A DNA stretch of 34,563 nucleotides from Oscillospiraceae bacterium (GTDB taxonomy: Bacteria > Bacillota > Clostridia > Oscillospirales > Acutalibacteraceae), in NCBI GenBank assembly GCA_902786285.1, contig CADABX010000015.1:1-34563 (forward strand), read 5' to 3'. This document shows, one piece after another, positions 7,116-14,023 of the stretch; positions within the stretch are counted from its first letter, which is position 1; each line of letters starts with the position of its first letter. Position numbers and translations under genes: made by a program. Under the pieces are notes generated by a model, which was not told where the DNA came from, made no database searches, and saw only the letters and a list, made by a program, of their open reading frames with translations.

Positions 7116-7895
7116 ATGAATTACAACATTCTTTTGTGCGTGTGCATCCCGTTCGCCGGAACGGTACTGGGCGCATCGATGGTTTATTTTTTGAAGGATC
7201 AGATCTCCGACGGCGTGCAGAAAGTGCTGTCGGGCTTTGCGGCCGGCGTCATGGTCGCCGCGTCGATCTGGAGCCTTTTGATTCCGGCGCTGGCGCAAAA
7301 CGAAGACCGCGGCGCCGTCGCCTGTGTGCCCGTGGCGGCCGGGTTTTTGATCGGCATCGGCTTTTTGCTGCTGCTGGATATCGTCACACCGCATATGCAT
7401 GTCGACAGCCAGGAGGAGGGTCCGCGCCGCGGACTGAAGCGCACGACGCAGCTCATTCTCGCCGTCACGCTCCACAACATCCCCGAGGGCATGGCCGTCG
7501 GTGTGGTGTGTGCAAGCTGGCTGAGCGGCCACAACAACATCAGTGCCTCCGCCGCGCTGGTGCTCGCGATCGGCATCGCCATCCAGAACTTCCCTGAGGG
7601 CGCAATCGTCTCCATGCCGCTGCGCGCCGAAGGGGTCAAAAAAAGCCGCACCTTTCTTTACGGCTCGCTTTCCGGCATCGTGGAGCCGATCGCCACGGTG
7701 CTGACGCTGCTGGCCGCCCGGGCGGTGACCGCCGTTTTGCCGGTGCTGCAGGCGTTTGCGGCCGGCGCCATGATCTATGTTGTGGTTGAAGAGCTGGTGC
7801 CGGAAATGGCCAAAGGCAAACACTCCAACCTCGGAACGATCGCGTTTTCGCTCGGCTTTGTGCTGATGATGATTCTGGATGTGACGCTCGGCTAA
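7116..7895 (+). CDS. ZIP-family divalent metal transporter
   Basis: A 259-residue membrane protein of the ZIP (zinc/iron permease) family, probably importing zinc or another divalent metal. About eight transmembrane helices can be traced. The two family signatures in the metal channel are present: HNIPEG (120-125) in helix 4 and QNFPEG (157-162) in helix 5, close to the ZupT/GufA branch. A short loop with HMHVDSQEE (93-101) could bind metal on the way in. The start at 7116 is preferred over upstream in-frame codons because a GAGAGG site precedes it and the protein then starts at the first membrane helix. It is a single-gene unit with promoter 7054-7082 and terminator 7957-7991. Its metal preference is not evident. 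Confidence 0.9.
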   Translation: MNYNILLCVCIPFAGTVLGASMVYFLKDQISDGVQKVLSGFAAGVMVAASIWSLLIPALAQNEDRGAVACVPVAAGFLIGIGFLLLLDIVTPHMHVDSQEEGPRRGLKRTTQLILAVTLHNIPEGMAVGVVCASWLSGHNNISASAALVLAIGIAIQNFPEGAIVSMPLRAEGVKKSRTFLYGSLSGIVEPIATVLTLLAARAVTAVLPVLQAFAAGAMIYVVVEELVPEMAKGKHSNLGTIAFSLGFVLMMILDVTLG

Positions 7896-7956
7896 CCCGA
7901 AAAAAGCGACAGACGACAAAAGTAAATCGCCGCAGCCGGATATGGCGGTTGCGGCA

Positions 7957-7991
7957 GCGGACGGACTTCAACCGGGGTCTGTCCGCTTTTT
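7957..7991 (+). terminator. Rho-independent terminator after the ZIP transporter gene
   Basis: A ten-pair stem (7957-7966 with 7977-7986, one wobble) is followed by five T. Confidence 0.8.
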
Positions 7992-8024
7992 GCTTTTGTT
8001 GTGCGGATATTTTTCGTATACAGC

Positions 8025-8053
8025 TTGATTTTCCCGCCGCAAGCGTGTAGAAT
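8025..8053 (+). promoter_or_regulatory. Sigma-A-type promoter of the secreted metallophosphoesterase gene
   Basis: TTGATT (8025-8030) and TAGAAT (8048-8053) are separated by 17 bases, about 50 bases before the start codon. Confidence 0.75.
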
Positions 8054-8101
8054 ATGAAAAAAGATATCTTTTGATTAAGATATAAAAAAGGAGTATGCAG
8101 A

Positions 8102-9235
8102 ATGAAACAGACTGTCAAACGTTTTTCCACCGTGCTGCTCGCGCTGCTGCTGACGCTGACCATGATCGTGTCGGCTGCGGTGGCGTTTGCCCAAAGCGGC
8201 GTGTTCGCCGAGGAAGCCTACACCGACCTTGTCACATTTTCCGACTGCCAGAGCTTCGGCCCCGGCGCGTTCAACAATTTCGGCAAGGTGCTGCGCGTGA
8301 TGCACGACGACGGTTTGCCGCAGCCGGACGCGCTTTTGGTGGGCGGCGACTATTCGCGACTGCTCAACGACTACGCCACGCCAGGCATCATCCAACTGCG
8401 CGACCAGTATACGGCGGTCTATGAAAACGGCGACCCCGACGCGATCATCACCGCGCAGGGCAACCACGATTCGCGCATCCCGGCGTTTTATCCGACCGGC
8501 ATGTATGACATGGGCACCTACTGCTTCTATCTGATCAACGAGGACGACTATCCGTGGCTGCAGCTTTTACGCACGCAGGGCAAAAAGACGGTTCAGAAGA
8601 CCGCCCAAAACATCAAGACCGCGCTGGACGCCATGATTGAAAACGGCGACACCCGTCCGGTGATCTTCATCACCCATGTGCCGCTGCACCACACCACCCG
8701 CACCCTCGGCGGCGACAACATGTATGCGAAGTATCTGTTCGACGTGATCAACGAGGCGGCAAAACAGCTTGACATCATCTTCCTGTTTGCCCACAACCAT
8801 TCCGGCGACTACGACGATTATATCGGCGGCTCCGTCAACTTTATGGCGCCGGGCGACACCGTGCGCATCCCCGATCCCGACCACCGCAGCGCGGACACCT
8901 ATCTCGAGGAAACGCTGAACTTCACCTATACCAACTGCGGCTATATCGGCTACACCAAAAACAACAACACCGAAACCTCCACCAACGCCCTGACCCTCGG
9001 CGCGATCCGCTTCTTTGCCGACCGGTTCGTCTTCCTGAAGTACACCGAGGACGGCCTGTTCCGGCAGGACACGGTGGAAAGAAAGCACCCCGCAACCGAC
9101 GAACAGATGCAGCAGGCGGCCACAATCAGCAATATGAAGCACAATAACGAACAGGTCTGGAATCTGGAAAAGAAGATTTTCGAACCCATCGTCCGCTTCT
9201 TCCTCAAGCTGCTGGCGCTGCTCGGCGTCAAATAA
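8102..9235 (+). CDS. Secreted calcineurin-like metallophosphoesterase
   Basis: A 377-residue exported phosphoesterase. Residues 1-30 are a clear signal peptide (KR, a long Leu-rich core, then AVAFA). The dimetal site motifs are in order: SDCQ (D48, with Gln50 where His is more common), GGDY (81-84), GNHD (120-123), THVPLHH (around 191-197) and AHNH (230-233). It could cleave phosphomonoesters or phosphodiesters; the substrate is unknown. The C-terminus ends in an amphipathic or hydrophobic helix (about 355-377, FEPIVRFFLKLLALLG), a tail type also seen on two other exported proteins in this window, perhaps for membrane association. AAGGAG precedes the ATG. It is flanked by its own promoter and by a strong terminator at 9249-9284. 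Confidence 0.88.
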   Translation: MKQTVKRFSTVLLALLLTLTMIVSAAVAFAQSGVFAEEAYTDLVTFSDCQSFGPGAFNNFGKVLRVMHDDGLPQPDALLVGGDYSRLLNDYATPGIIQLRDQYTAVYENGDPDAIITAQGNHDSRIPAFYPTGMYDMGTYCFYLINEDDYPWLQLLRTQGKKTVQKTAQNIKTALDAMIENGDTRPVIFITHVPLHHTTRTLGGDNMYAKYLFDVINEAAKQLDIIFLFAHNHSGDYDDYIGGSVNFMAPGDTVRIPDPDHRSADTYLEETLNFTYTNCGYIGYTKNNNTETSTNALTLGAIRFFADRFVFLKYTEDGLFRQDTVERKHPATDEQMQQAATISNMKHNNEQVWNLEKKIFEPIVRFFLKLLALLGVK

Positions 9236-9248
9236 GTTTTTCCCGATA

Positions 9249-9284
9249 AAAAGAAGGTTGACTGTTTTCAGTCAACCTTCTTTT
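9249..9284. terminator. Bidirectional terminator between convergent genes
   Basis: A perfect stem of about 15 pairs (9250-9264 with 9269-9283) has a TTTT loop, A tracts on one side and T tracts on the other. It serves the rightward phosphoesterase and the leftward four-helix-bundle gene, which converge here. Confidence 0.9.
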
Positions 9285-9321
9285 ATGTATCTGCAAATGA
9301 TTGATCCGCTTTTTGGAGCGT

Positions 9322-9666
9322 TTATTTGTTGTTTTTAGCGGTGTTTACAGAAGCAACCAATAATCTGCGTATGGTTCCACACTGATTGAATAACAGTTTT
9401 GTTGTCGCTTCGTTCAGAAAACCGGCTTTTTGAAAAAGTTCCAACCAGTATTCCGTTTCATAAGTTTCCTTCAGGGCGATTTGTAGTTTTGATATAAAAT
9501 CCGCTTTGCTTTGGGCGTAATTGGCTTCGCGAATATTTGCGCCGATGCTTGTTGAAGAACGCTCGATCTGATTTACAAGTGCATAGTGCCCTTTGATTGC
9601 GTCAACTGCGGATAATACAGCAACGGAAAAATTCATGGATAAATCAATCAGCTTGTTTTCTCTCAC
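9322..9666 (-). CDS. Four-helix-bundle protein of the S23/IVP (23S intervening-sequence protein) family
   Basis: A 114-residue, all-helical protein resembling the family first found in 23S rRNA intervening sequences, and sharing its fold with the Avd accessory protein of diversity-generating retroelements. Recognisable elements are the opening LIDLSMNFSVAV, the central QIERSSTSIGANIREANYAQSKADF and ALKETYETEYWLELF, and a final helix ending in NTAKNNK. I start it at GTG 9666, eight bases after GGAG; a longer in-frame ORF runs back through the hairpin array and is probably not translated. The gene is visibly more AT-rich than its neighbours, suggesting horizontal acquisition. It is not inside an rRNA gene. 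The function of free-standing members is not established; RNA binding is a guess. The hairpin array at 9696-9855 ends only 30 bases before its start. Confidence 0.82.
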   Translation of the reverse strand: MRENKLIDLSMNFSVAVLSAVDAIKGHYALVNQIERSSTSIGANIREANYAQSKADFISKLQIALKETYETEYWLELFQKAGFLNEATTKLLFNQCGTIRRLLVASVNTAKNNK

Positions 9667-9695
9667 AATACCACTCCATAAACAAGTTTGATGAA

Positions 9696-9855
9696 ATATT
9701 GCTATCGCAATATGAAATAATTTGCTGCGGCAAATTGTGAAATATCTCGCTGCGCTCGATATGAAGTGAAATGAATCCTGCATACGCCGCAGGCGTATTT
9801 CATTGCTTAGCAATTTCATATTCTGAAAGAATATTTCTTGAATCCGCAAGGATTC
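9696..9855. repeat. Array of seven short, different hairpins separated by GAAAT/ATTTC spacers
   Basis: Seven inverted repeats follow each other: 9696-9713, 9719-9736, 9742-9762 (imperfect), 9782-9798, 9802-9814, 9818-9834 and 9840-9855. Most have 5-7 pair stems and 3-4 base loops. Stem sequences differ from one hairpin to the next (for example ATATTGC/GCAATAT, AATTTGC/GCAAATT, ATACGCC/GGCGTAT). The constant part is the spacer: GAAAT between the first three and TTTC(A), its reverse complement, between the last four, so the array is itself roughly symmetric about 9763-9781. GAATCC (9773-9778) can also pair with GGATTC (9850-9855). It is not a CRISPR, since the palindromes vary and the spacers are constant and only about 5 bases. 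It lies directly upstream of the S23-like gene. Confidence 0.85.
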
Positions 9856-9893
9856 ATTTCATGGAAGGACCTTCCTTGTGGACGGTCTTTCGC

Positions 9894-10076
9894 TCAAAAC
9901 CGGCGGTCGCGCGGGACGCGGTCGGTGATCTTGTTAAAGATCCGGTGCAGCACGAACATCAGCTTGTTGTCGAGGTTCAGCCAGTAGACCGCCTGCAAAA
10001 CACCGAACACGAGCGTACCTGCCGCGAGCAGAACGCCAAGCAGTTTTATCAGTAACAAGAGAATCTTTTTCATCAT
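9894..10076 (-). CDS. Small single-pass membrane protein at the end of the dehydratase operon
   Basis: I do not recognise this 60-residue protein. It begins MMKKILLLLIKLL, has one strongly hydrophobic segment (about 5-32) and a short basic tail (ITDRVPRDRRF), so it is probably a single-pass membrane peptide with a cytosolic C-terminus. AAGGAGG lies a few bases before the start, which supports real translation; the second Met codon at 10073 is an alternative start. It begins ten bases after the stop codon of the 512-residue dehydratase-family gene and is the last gene of that leftward operon. It might tether the soluble enzyme to the membrane, but that is only an inference. Confidence 0.6.
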   Translation of the reverse strand: MMKKILLLLIKLLGVLLAAGTLVFGVLQAVYWLNLDNKLMFVLHRIFNKITDRVPRDRRF

Positions 10077-10085
10077 GCGTCCTCC

Positions 10086-11624
10086 TTACCAGCCCTTGGA
10101 ATCGTCGAAGTCCAGCAGCGACGGATCCAGCGGTTCTTCGCCCATCACGGTGAACATGAAGTCGTTGAACTGTTTGCGCATCTCGCTGCGCGGAATGGCA
10201 CGCGGATCGATCAGATCGTGGGAGATCCACACCAGCGGGATATTCCGTTCGTTGGCAATGTCCTGGATCATGCCGGTCATCGCCTTGCTGCCCTTGCAGG
10301 TGAGGTTGTCGTAATAGACGATCATGTCGCAGTTGAAGCGCTCGTATTCCTCGAACAGCTCGAGCATATTCTCATATCCGCCCACCAGGTGGCGGCGCAT
10401 GATCGCCTGCTCCCAAAGCTGCGCCACGCCCCACAGCGCTTCTTCCCGGTCGTCTTCATTGATGAATTCGTGGTGGCTCATGTTGTTGAGCACCACAACG
10501 GTGTTGACGCCCCAGCACTCATACATCCACGTGGAAAAGTGCATGTAATAGGACGCCGGCGCGCCGCACACCAGCGTGCGGTGGCGCGTTTTGGGACGGA
10601 CGTTGATCTTTTCGCGGACGCATTTTTCGCAGATCTTCAGCATCTCGCGGCCGATTTTGGCGCAGTTTTCGTTGAGACCGCTGGAGAACGAGAGCTGGAA
10701 CGAGCGATAGAGGAGATTCGGCACGCTCGGCACGGGGTAGTAGGGCGATTTTGCCAGCTCCCACAGTTCGTGCTGGATGCGCGTTTCCTCGTTATACTGC
10801 CGCACGGTTTTCATAAACGCGTCCCAGTCAAAGGTCTCACCAGTGCAGTCCTCAATGAATTTGATGACCTCCTTGACATGCGCGATGGCGTATTCGCGCG
10901 TGTCCTCGTCCTTCCAGCGCATCGGCGTGCAGCCCTGAATCGACGGCACCTTGAGCCGCCGCTCCACCACGGACGAGTTCATCACAGACGAGTCGCACGG
11001 CGCGTTGCTGGTGATCAGACAGGCGCCGTAATACGGCAATTGGTCGTCGATCGCCACGCCGCACACGATGGAGGAGTTGCGGCAGGAATCGGAGGGCAGT
11101 CCGTAGGAGTCGATGATATCCGTGAAATAGTGTCCCGCGTGCTGGTCGTTGGCTGCGGCAAGGATGCCGAAATACGGCTCCTCCACGGCGTTTTGCAAAT
11201 TCGGAAAGCCGCCGATCAAAATCGGAGAGGTGTCCTGCTCAAAGATGACCGTCTTTTTGGCAAGGTCGGTTTTGCCGAACCGCTCGTCGGTTTTGATGAT
11301 CTTGATCAGCGCCTCCACGTTGCTCTTTAAAAGGAACTGCATATACTTGTGGGCGATCAAAAGCGCTTCGCCGTGGGCGTCGTCGATCGTGCGGTCCACC
11401 ATGCTGCCGCTGGCAAGATAGGGCGCCATCCAGTGGTAGTAGGTCAGCGCCTTGAACGCGCGCACCGGGTCGGCCTTCAGCAGCTCGCCGCTGATCTTTT
11501 TTTCGGTGAGCCATTCGCGGAAATCGACCCACGAATCCCTGAAGCCCTTCCATTTGCGCCAGCGGGCAAGCTCATAGCCGTTGTAAAAGCGGTTGCGGGT
11601 GCCGCGATCCTGTTTCTTTGCCAT
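10086..11624 (-). CDS. 2-hydroxyacyl-CoA dehydratase family protein, long subunit (512 aa)
   Basis: Related to the HgdB/HgdA, FldB/FldC and BcrB/BcrC subunits, which hold a [4Fe-4S] cluster and accept single electrons at very low potential from an ATP-driven activase. Several Cys residues lie in places typical of the family (for example LPSDSCRNSSI, ITSNAPCDSS, LVCGAPASYY) and the two-lobed layout is recognisable, including a late CDMIVYYDNLTCKGSK segment. At 512 residues it is about 100 longer than textbook subunits; the extra length is mainly N-terminal. Start at ATG 11624 with AAGGAGG upstream, two bases after the stop codon of the partner subunit. Whether it is a true 2-hydroxyacyl-CoA dehydratase, a benzoyl-CoA reductase-like enzyme or a double-cubane-cluster-type reductase cannot be decided by eye. 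Confidence 0.85.
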   Translation of the reverse strand: MAKKQDRGTRNRFYNGYELARWRKWKGFRDSWVDFREWLTEKKISGELLKADPVRAFKALTYYHWMAPYLASGSMVDRTIDDAHGEALLIAHKYMQFLLKSNVEALIKIIKTDERFGKTDLAKKTVIFEQDTSPILIGGFPNLQNAVEEPYFGILAAANDQHAGHYFTDIIDSYGLPSDSCRNSSIVCGVAIDDQLPYYGACLITSNAPCDSSVMNSSVVERRLKVPSIQGCTPMRWKDEDTREYAIAHVKEVIKFIEDCTGETFDWDAFMKTVRQYNEETRIQHELWELAKSPYYPVPSVPNLLYRSFQLSFSSGLNENCAKIGREMLKICEKCVREKINVRPKTRHRTLVCGAPASYYMHFSTWMYECWGVNTVVVLNNMSHHEFINEDDREEALWGVAQLWEQAIMRRHLVGGYENMLELFEEYERFNCDMIVYYDNLTCKGSKAMTGMIQDIANERNIPLVWISHDLIDPRAIPRSEMRKQFNDFMFTVMGEEPLDPSLLDFDDSKGW

Positions 11625-11626
11625 GT

Positions 11627-12820
11627 TCAGCCCTCCTTCGCAATCTTTTTCATTTCCAGCGCCTCCACAAACGCCTGGAACCGCGTGCGCAGCTGGCCGG
11701 TGGAGGTGTTGACGTAGTCTTTTTCGATGCCCATGCACGGCAGTCCGTATTCCGGCTCCATCACATGCTGGCAGTACATGCGCTCATATTCCCAATATTC
11801 GCAGAATTTCATCTGCTGCACAATCAGCCCGTCGGCGCTGTAATCTTCCGCGAGCTGCTTGAGATACTGTTTTCTGCCCTGCACCTTTTCGGGGTTCATA
11901 AACCGCGGACATTCGTTGGTGTCGATGTAGTGCCGCGCGATGGCGTCGAGCGCGGTTTCGCCGTCGCGCACTTCGATCTCTTCGCGGCCCGGGAGCGAGC
12001 CGAAGCAGTAGCGGTCCGCCACAACAAAGGCGCCGCAGTCTTCGATCAGCTTGGTGAAATCCGGGTCGTCGTTTTCGCCGCCGGCGAGCACCACACGCAC
12101 GCGGTACCACGGCGTGTCGTCGGGCTGCCGGGTTTTCAGTTCCTCGAGCGTTTCTTTGAGATAGGGCAAAATCAGATCGTGCGGACAGCACTCGCTGACA
12201 AGCTCGATCAGATGAAATTCATAGCCGGTCAGCGGGGGATTGTCCTGCTTGCGGTAATCGCCGATCGCCGTAACGACGCGGCACAGTTCGTTGTGTTTTT
12301 CAATCGCTTCCAGCAGCTTTTCCTCGCTCACATCGATGCCGTAAACGCTTTGCAGCCGGTCGAGGATGTGCTTTTTGAGCTGGCGGGCGTAATGCCTGAC
12401 GGCGTAGTCCTTGGTGACAAACGGCGCGTCGATGTGGGAGACAAAGAAGTCCTCGTTCTGGTCTTTGACAAGGTTCAGCATCTCAAAATGCTCGTGGGCG
12501 CGGTGCATCATGCTGCAGGTCTCCGTGCTGAGCAGCGCCGAGAAAAAGTTGTAGCCGCCCTCGATCGCGCGTTCGAGAATGCTGCGTGAATACATGCAGG
12601 TTTTTTCCGACATATAGTAGGTGGCGATCGACGTGTCGGCGATGCCCGGCGCGCGCAGCCGCACGGAAAAGCAGCCGCTAAGGTTCATCAGCACCTCCGG
12701 CACAAAGTAGCACGAATAGCCGAGCGCCTTTTGTCCGGCGTCCAGCGCCTGCGTGACCAGTTCGTTTTTGACGTCGGCGAGCAGATGCTCAAAGAAGACG
12801 CGGTGTTTCAAATCCTTCAT
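11627..12820 (-). CDS. 2-hydroxyacyl-CoA dehydratase family protein, short subunit (397 aa)
   Basis: Second subunit of the same family, 397 residues, close to the usual size for HgdB/HadC-type proteins. N-terminal cysteines that could bind the Fe-S cluster are C37 (GYSCYFVPE), C50 (LSGCFS) and C75 (SEKTCMYSR). Late segments VVLAGGENDDPDFTKLIEDCG and GLIVQQMKFCEYWEYERM match the second Rossmann-like lobe, where family members keep another Cys before an E-rich stretch. The start codon overlaps the activase stop codon (ATGA), and the next gene begins two bases after this one ends, so all three should be made in fixed proportion. It most likely forms a heterodimer with the 512-residue protein. 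Substrate unknown. Confidence 0.88.
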   Translation of the reverse strand: MKDLKHRVFFEHLLADVKNELVTQALDAGQKALGYSCYFVPEVLMNLSGCFSVRLRAPGIADTSIATYYMSEKTCMYSRSILERAIEGGYNFFSALLSTETCSMMHRAHEHFEMLNLVKDQNEDFFVSHIDAPFVTKDYAVRHYARQLKKHILDRLQSVYGIDVSEEKLLEAIEKHNELCRVVTAIGDYRKQDNPPLTGYEFHLIELVSECCPHDLILPYLKETLEELKTRQPDDTPWYRVRVVLAGGENDDPDFTKLIEDCGAFVVADRYCFGSLPGREEIEVRDGETALDAIARHYIDTNECPRFMNPEKVQGRKQYLKQLAEDYSADGLIVQQMKFCEYWEYERMYCQHVMEPEYGLPCMGIEKDYVNTSTGQLRTRFQAFVEALEMKKIAKEG

Positions 12821-13614
12821 GCCGTTTTCCCGCCTTTCTTTCGCGCAAACTCCGCGGCGCCCAGCGCGCCCATGAGCTGCGGATCGGTTTTGAGTTCGAC
12901 CACTTTAAGCTTCAGCACCTTTTCAATGGCCTTTTTCAGCCCTTCGTTTTTGGCGCAGCCGCCGGTTAGGGTGATCTGATTGATCGCCCCGGCCTTTTTC
13001 GCCATCACAAAGCAGCGCTTGGCAACGGCCATCTGGATGCCGGCGGCGATCTCTTCGGGCGCTTTGCCCTCGCCGACCAGCGCGATGACCTCCGATTCCG
13101 CAAACACCGTACACTGCGCGGTGATGGGGATCACGTTTTTCGCTTTGAGCGACAGGGTGGAAAATTCCTCGAGGCTCATCTCAAACGAGTGCGCCATCGC
13201 TTCGTAAAACCGACCCGTGCCGGCAGCGCATTTGTCGTTCATGGCAAAGTTTTTCACGGTGCCGTCGGGCGCCACGGCAATGCCCTTGATATCCTGGCCG
13301 CCGATGTCGATGATCGCCTTGACGGTCGGATCGGTGACGTGGACGCCCATCGCGTGGCACGAGATCTCGGAGATGTTTTCGTGCGCAAAGGGCACACGGT
13401 TGCGGCCGTAGCCCGTGCCGACGATATAGGCGAGATCCTCCGGCTTTGACAGCGCCGGAACCTGCGCGATGCATTGCTCCATGGCAAGGTGCGAGGACTG
13501 CGCGGCGTTGATCTTGCTGCGCAAAATGGTGGACGCTGCGATGCGCCCGGTTTCGTCAAGAATGACTGCTTTCGTGTAGGTGGAACCCACGTCGCAGCCG
13601 CCGTAATATTTCAT
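12817..13614 (-). CDS. Acyl-CoA dehydratase activase (HgdC/BcrD-type ATPase)
   Basis: A 265-residue ASKHA-fold ATPase that, as a homodimer bridged by one [4Fe-4S] cluster, drives an electron into the dehydratase-family partner on ATP hydrolysis. The phosphate-1 motif DVGSTYTK is at 8-15, IDIGGQDIKG is at 102-111 and the adenosine motif TGGCAKN is near the C-terminus. The two cluster ligands are present: C129 in NDKCAAGTGRF and C168 in AQCTVFAESEV. Its length and motifs are complete, so it should be active. It is three bases downstream of the CooT-like gene and overlaps the next gene by four bases. Activase and acceptor genes being adjacent is normal; nickel-protein genes directly upstream are not. 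Confidence 0.94.
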   Translation of the reverse strand: MKYYGGCDVGSTYTKAVILDETGRIAASTILRSKINAAQSSHLAMEQCIAQVPALSKPEDLAYIVGTGYGRNRVPFAHENISEISCHAMGVHVTDPTVKAIIDIGGQDIKGIAVAPDGTVKNFAMNDKCAAGTGRFYEAMAHSFEMSLEEFSTLSLKAKNVIPITAQCTVFAESEVIALVGEGKAPEEIAAGIQMAVAKRCFVMAKKAGAINQITLTGGCAKNEGLKKAIEKVLKLKVVELKTDPQLMGALGAAEFARKKGGKTA

Positions 13615-13617
13615 AGC

Positions 13618-13806
13618 TTACTGTTCCTTTATCAAGATAATATTTTCCATCAGATCGATGTCGAGGATCTCGCCTTTGAATTCCGTGCGGTTGCCCAACA
13701 GATCGTAGCACACGACCTTGCCGTTTTGCGGGATCACACGGGCGATGTTTTTGCAAAGAAAGACGTTTTGCGTGTCGTCTTTTTTATAGACCGATGACAA
13801 ACACAT
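13618..13806 (-). CDS. CooT-family nickel-binding protein
   Basis: A 62-residue protein beginning MCLSSVYKK, the signature of CooT, a small dimer whose Cys2 helps bind nickel and which is linked to maturation of Ni-containing CO dehydrogenase. The rest (NVFLCKNIARVIPQNGKVVCYDLLG, then GEILDIDLMENIILI) fits the short SH3-like beta barrel of the family. The start at 13806 with GGAGG six bases upstream removes an Arg-rich in-frame extension that is not family-like. It lies one base after the preceding gene and three bases before the activase gene. CooS or ACS is not encoded in the window, so its client here is unclear. Confidence 0.85.
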   Translation of the reverse strand: MCLSSVYKKDDTQNVFLCKNIARVIPQNGKVVCYDLLGNRTEFKGEILDIDLMENIILIKEQ

Positions 13807-13807
13807 G

Positions 13808-14023
13808 TTAAGCCTCCGTTTCCGCAATCGCCTGGCGGATCTTTGCGGCGGACTGCTGCAAAAGCGCAATCGCTTCGCCGAGCGCGGCGGCCGCTGTTTC
13901 GCCAAGCGCGGGCGCGGTTTCGCGCAGCTCTTCGGCGTGGTGGTCGCTGTGGTCGGCCATATACCGCAGCAGCGCGAGCGCTTCTTCTTTGGATACGCCG
14001 GGAATGTTTGGTTCAGGTGTCAT
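13808..14023 (-). CDS. Small His-rich helical protein of unknown function
   Basis: I do not recognise this 71-residue protein. It is predicted to be almost wholly helical, with a motif rich in possible metal ligands near the N-terminus (YMADHSDHHAEEL, about 21-33), followed by an Ala-rich helical pair (LGETAAAALGEAIALLQQSAAKIRQAI). The H-x-x-HH-x-x-E pattern, and its place between CooC and CooT genes, suggests a metal-binding or metal-shuttling helper, which is inference. Its start lies inside the end of the preceding gene (11-base overlap), with AGGAGG about 12 bases upstream. Confidence 0.7.
   Translation of the reverse strand: MTPEPNIPGVSKEEALALLRYMADHSDHHAEELRETAPALGETAAAALGEAIALLQQSAAKIRQAIAETEA

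Noticed and set aside
9667-9849. N-terminal extension of the four-helix-bundle protein through the hairpin array
   Set aside because: The frame is open but encodes no recognisable domain. GTG 9666 has a well-spaced GGAG and gives the normal family length.
9696-9855. CRISPR array
   Set aside because: The repeated part is only a 5-base spacer and the intervening palindromes are all short and different. There are no 25-40 base identical repeats and no cas genes.
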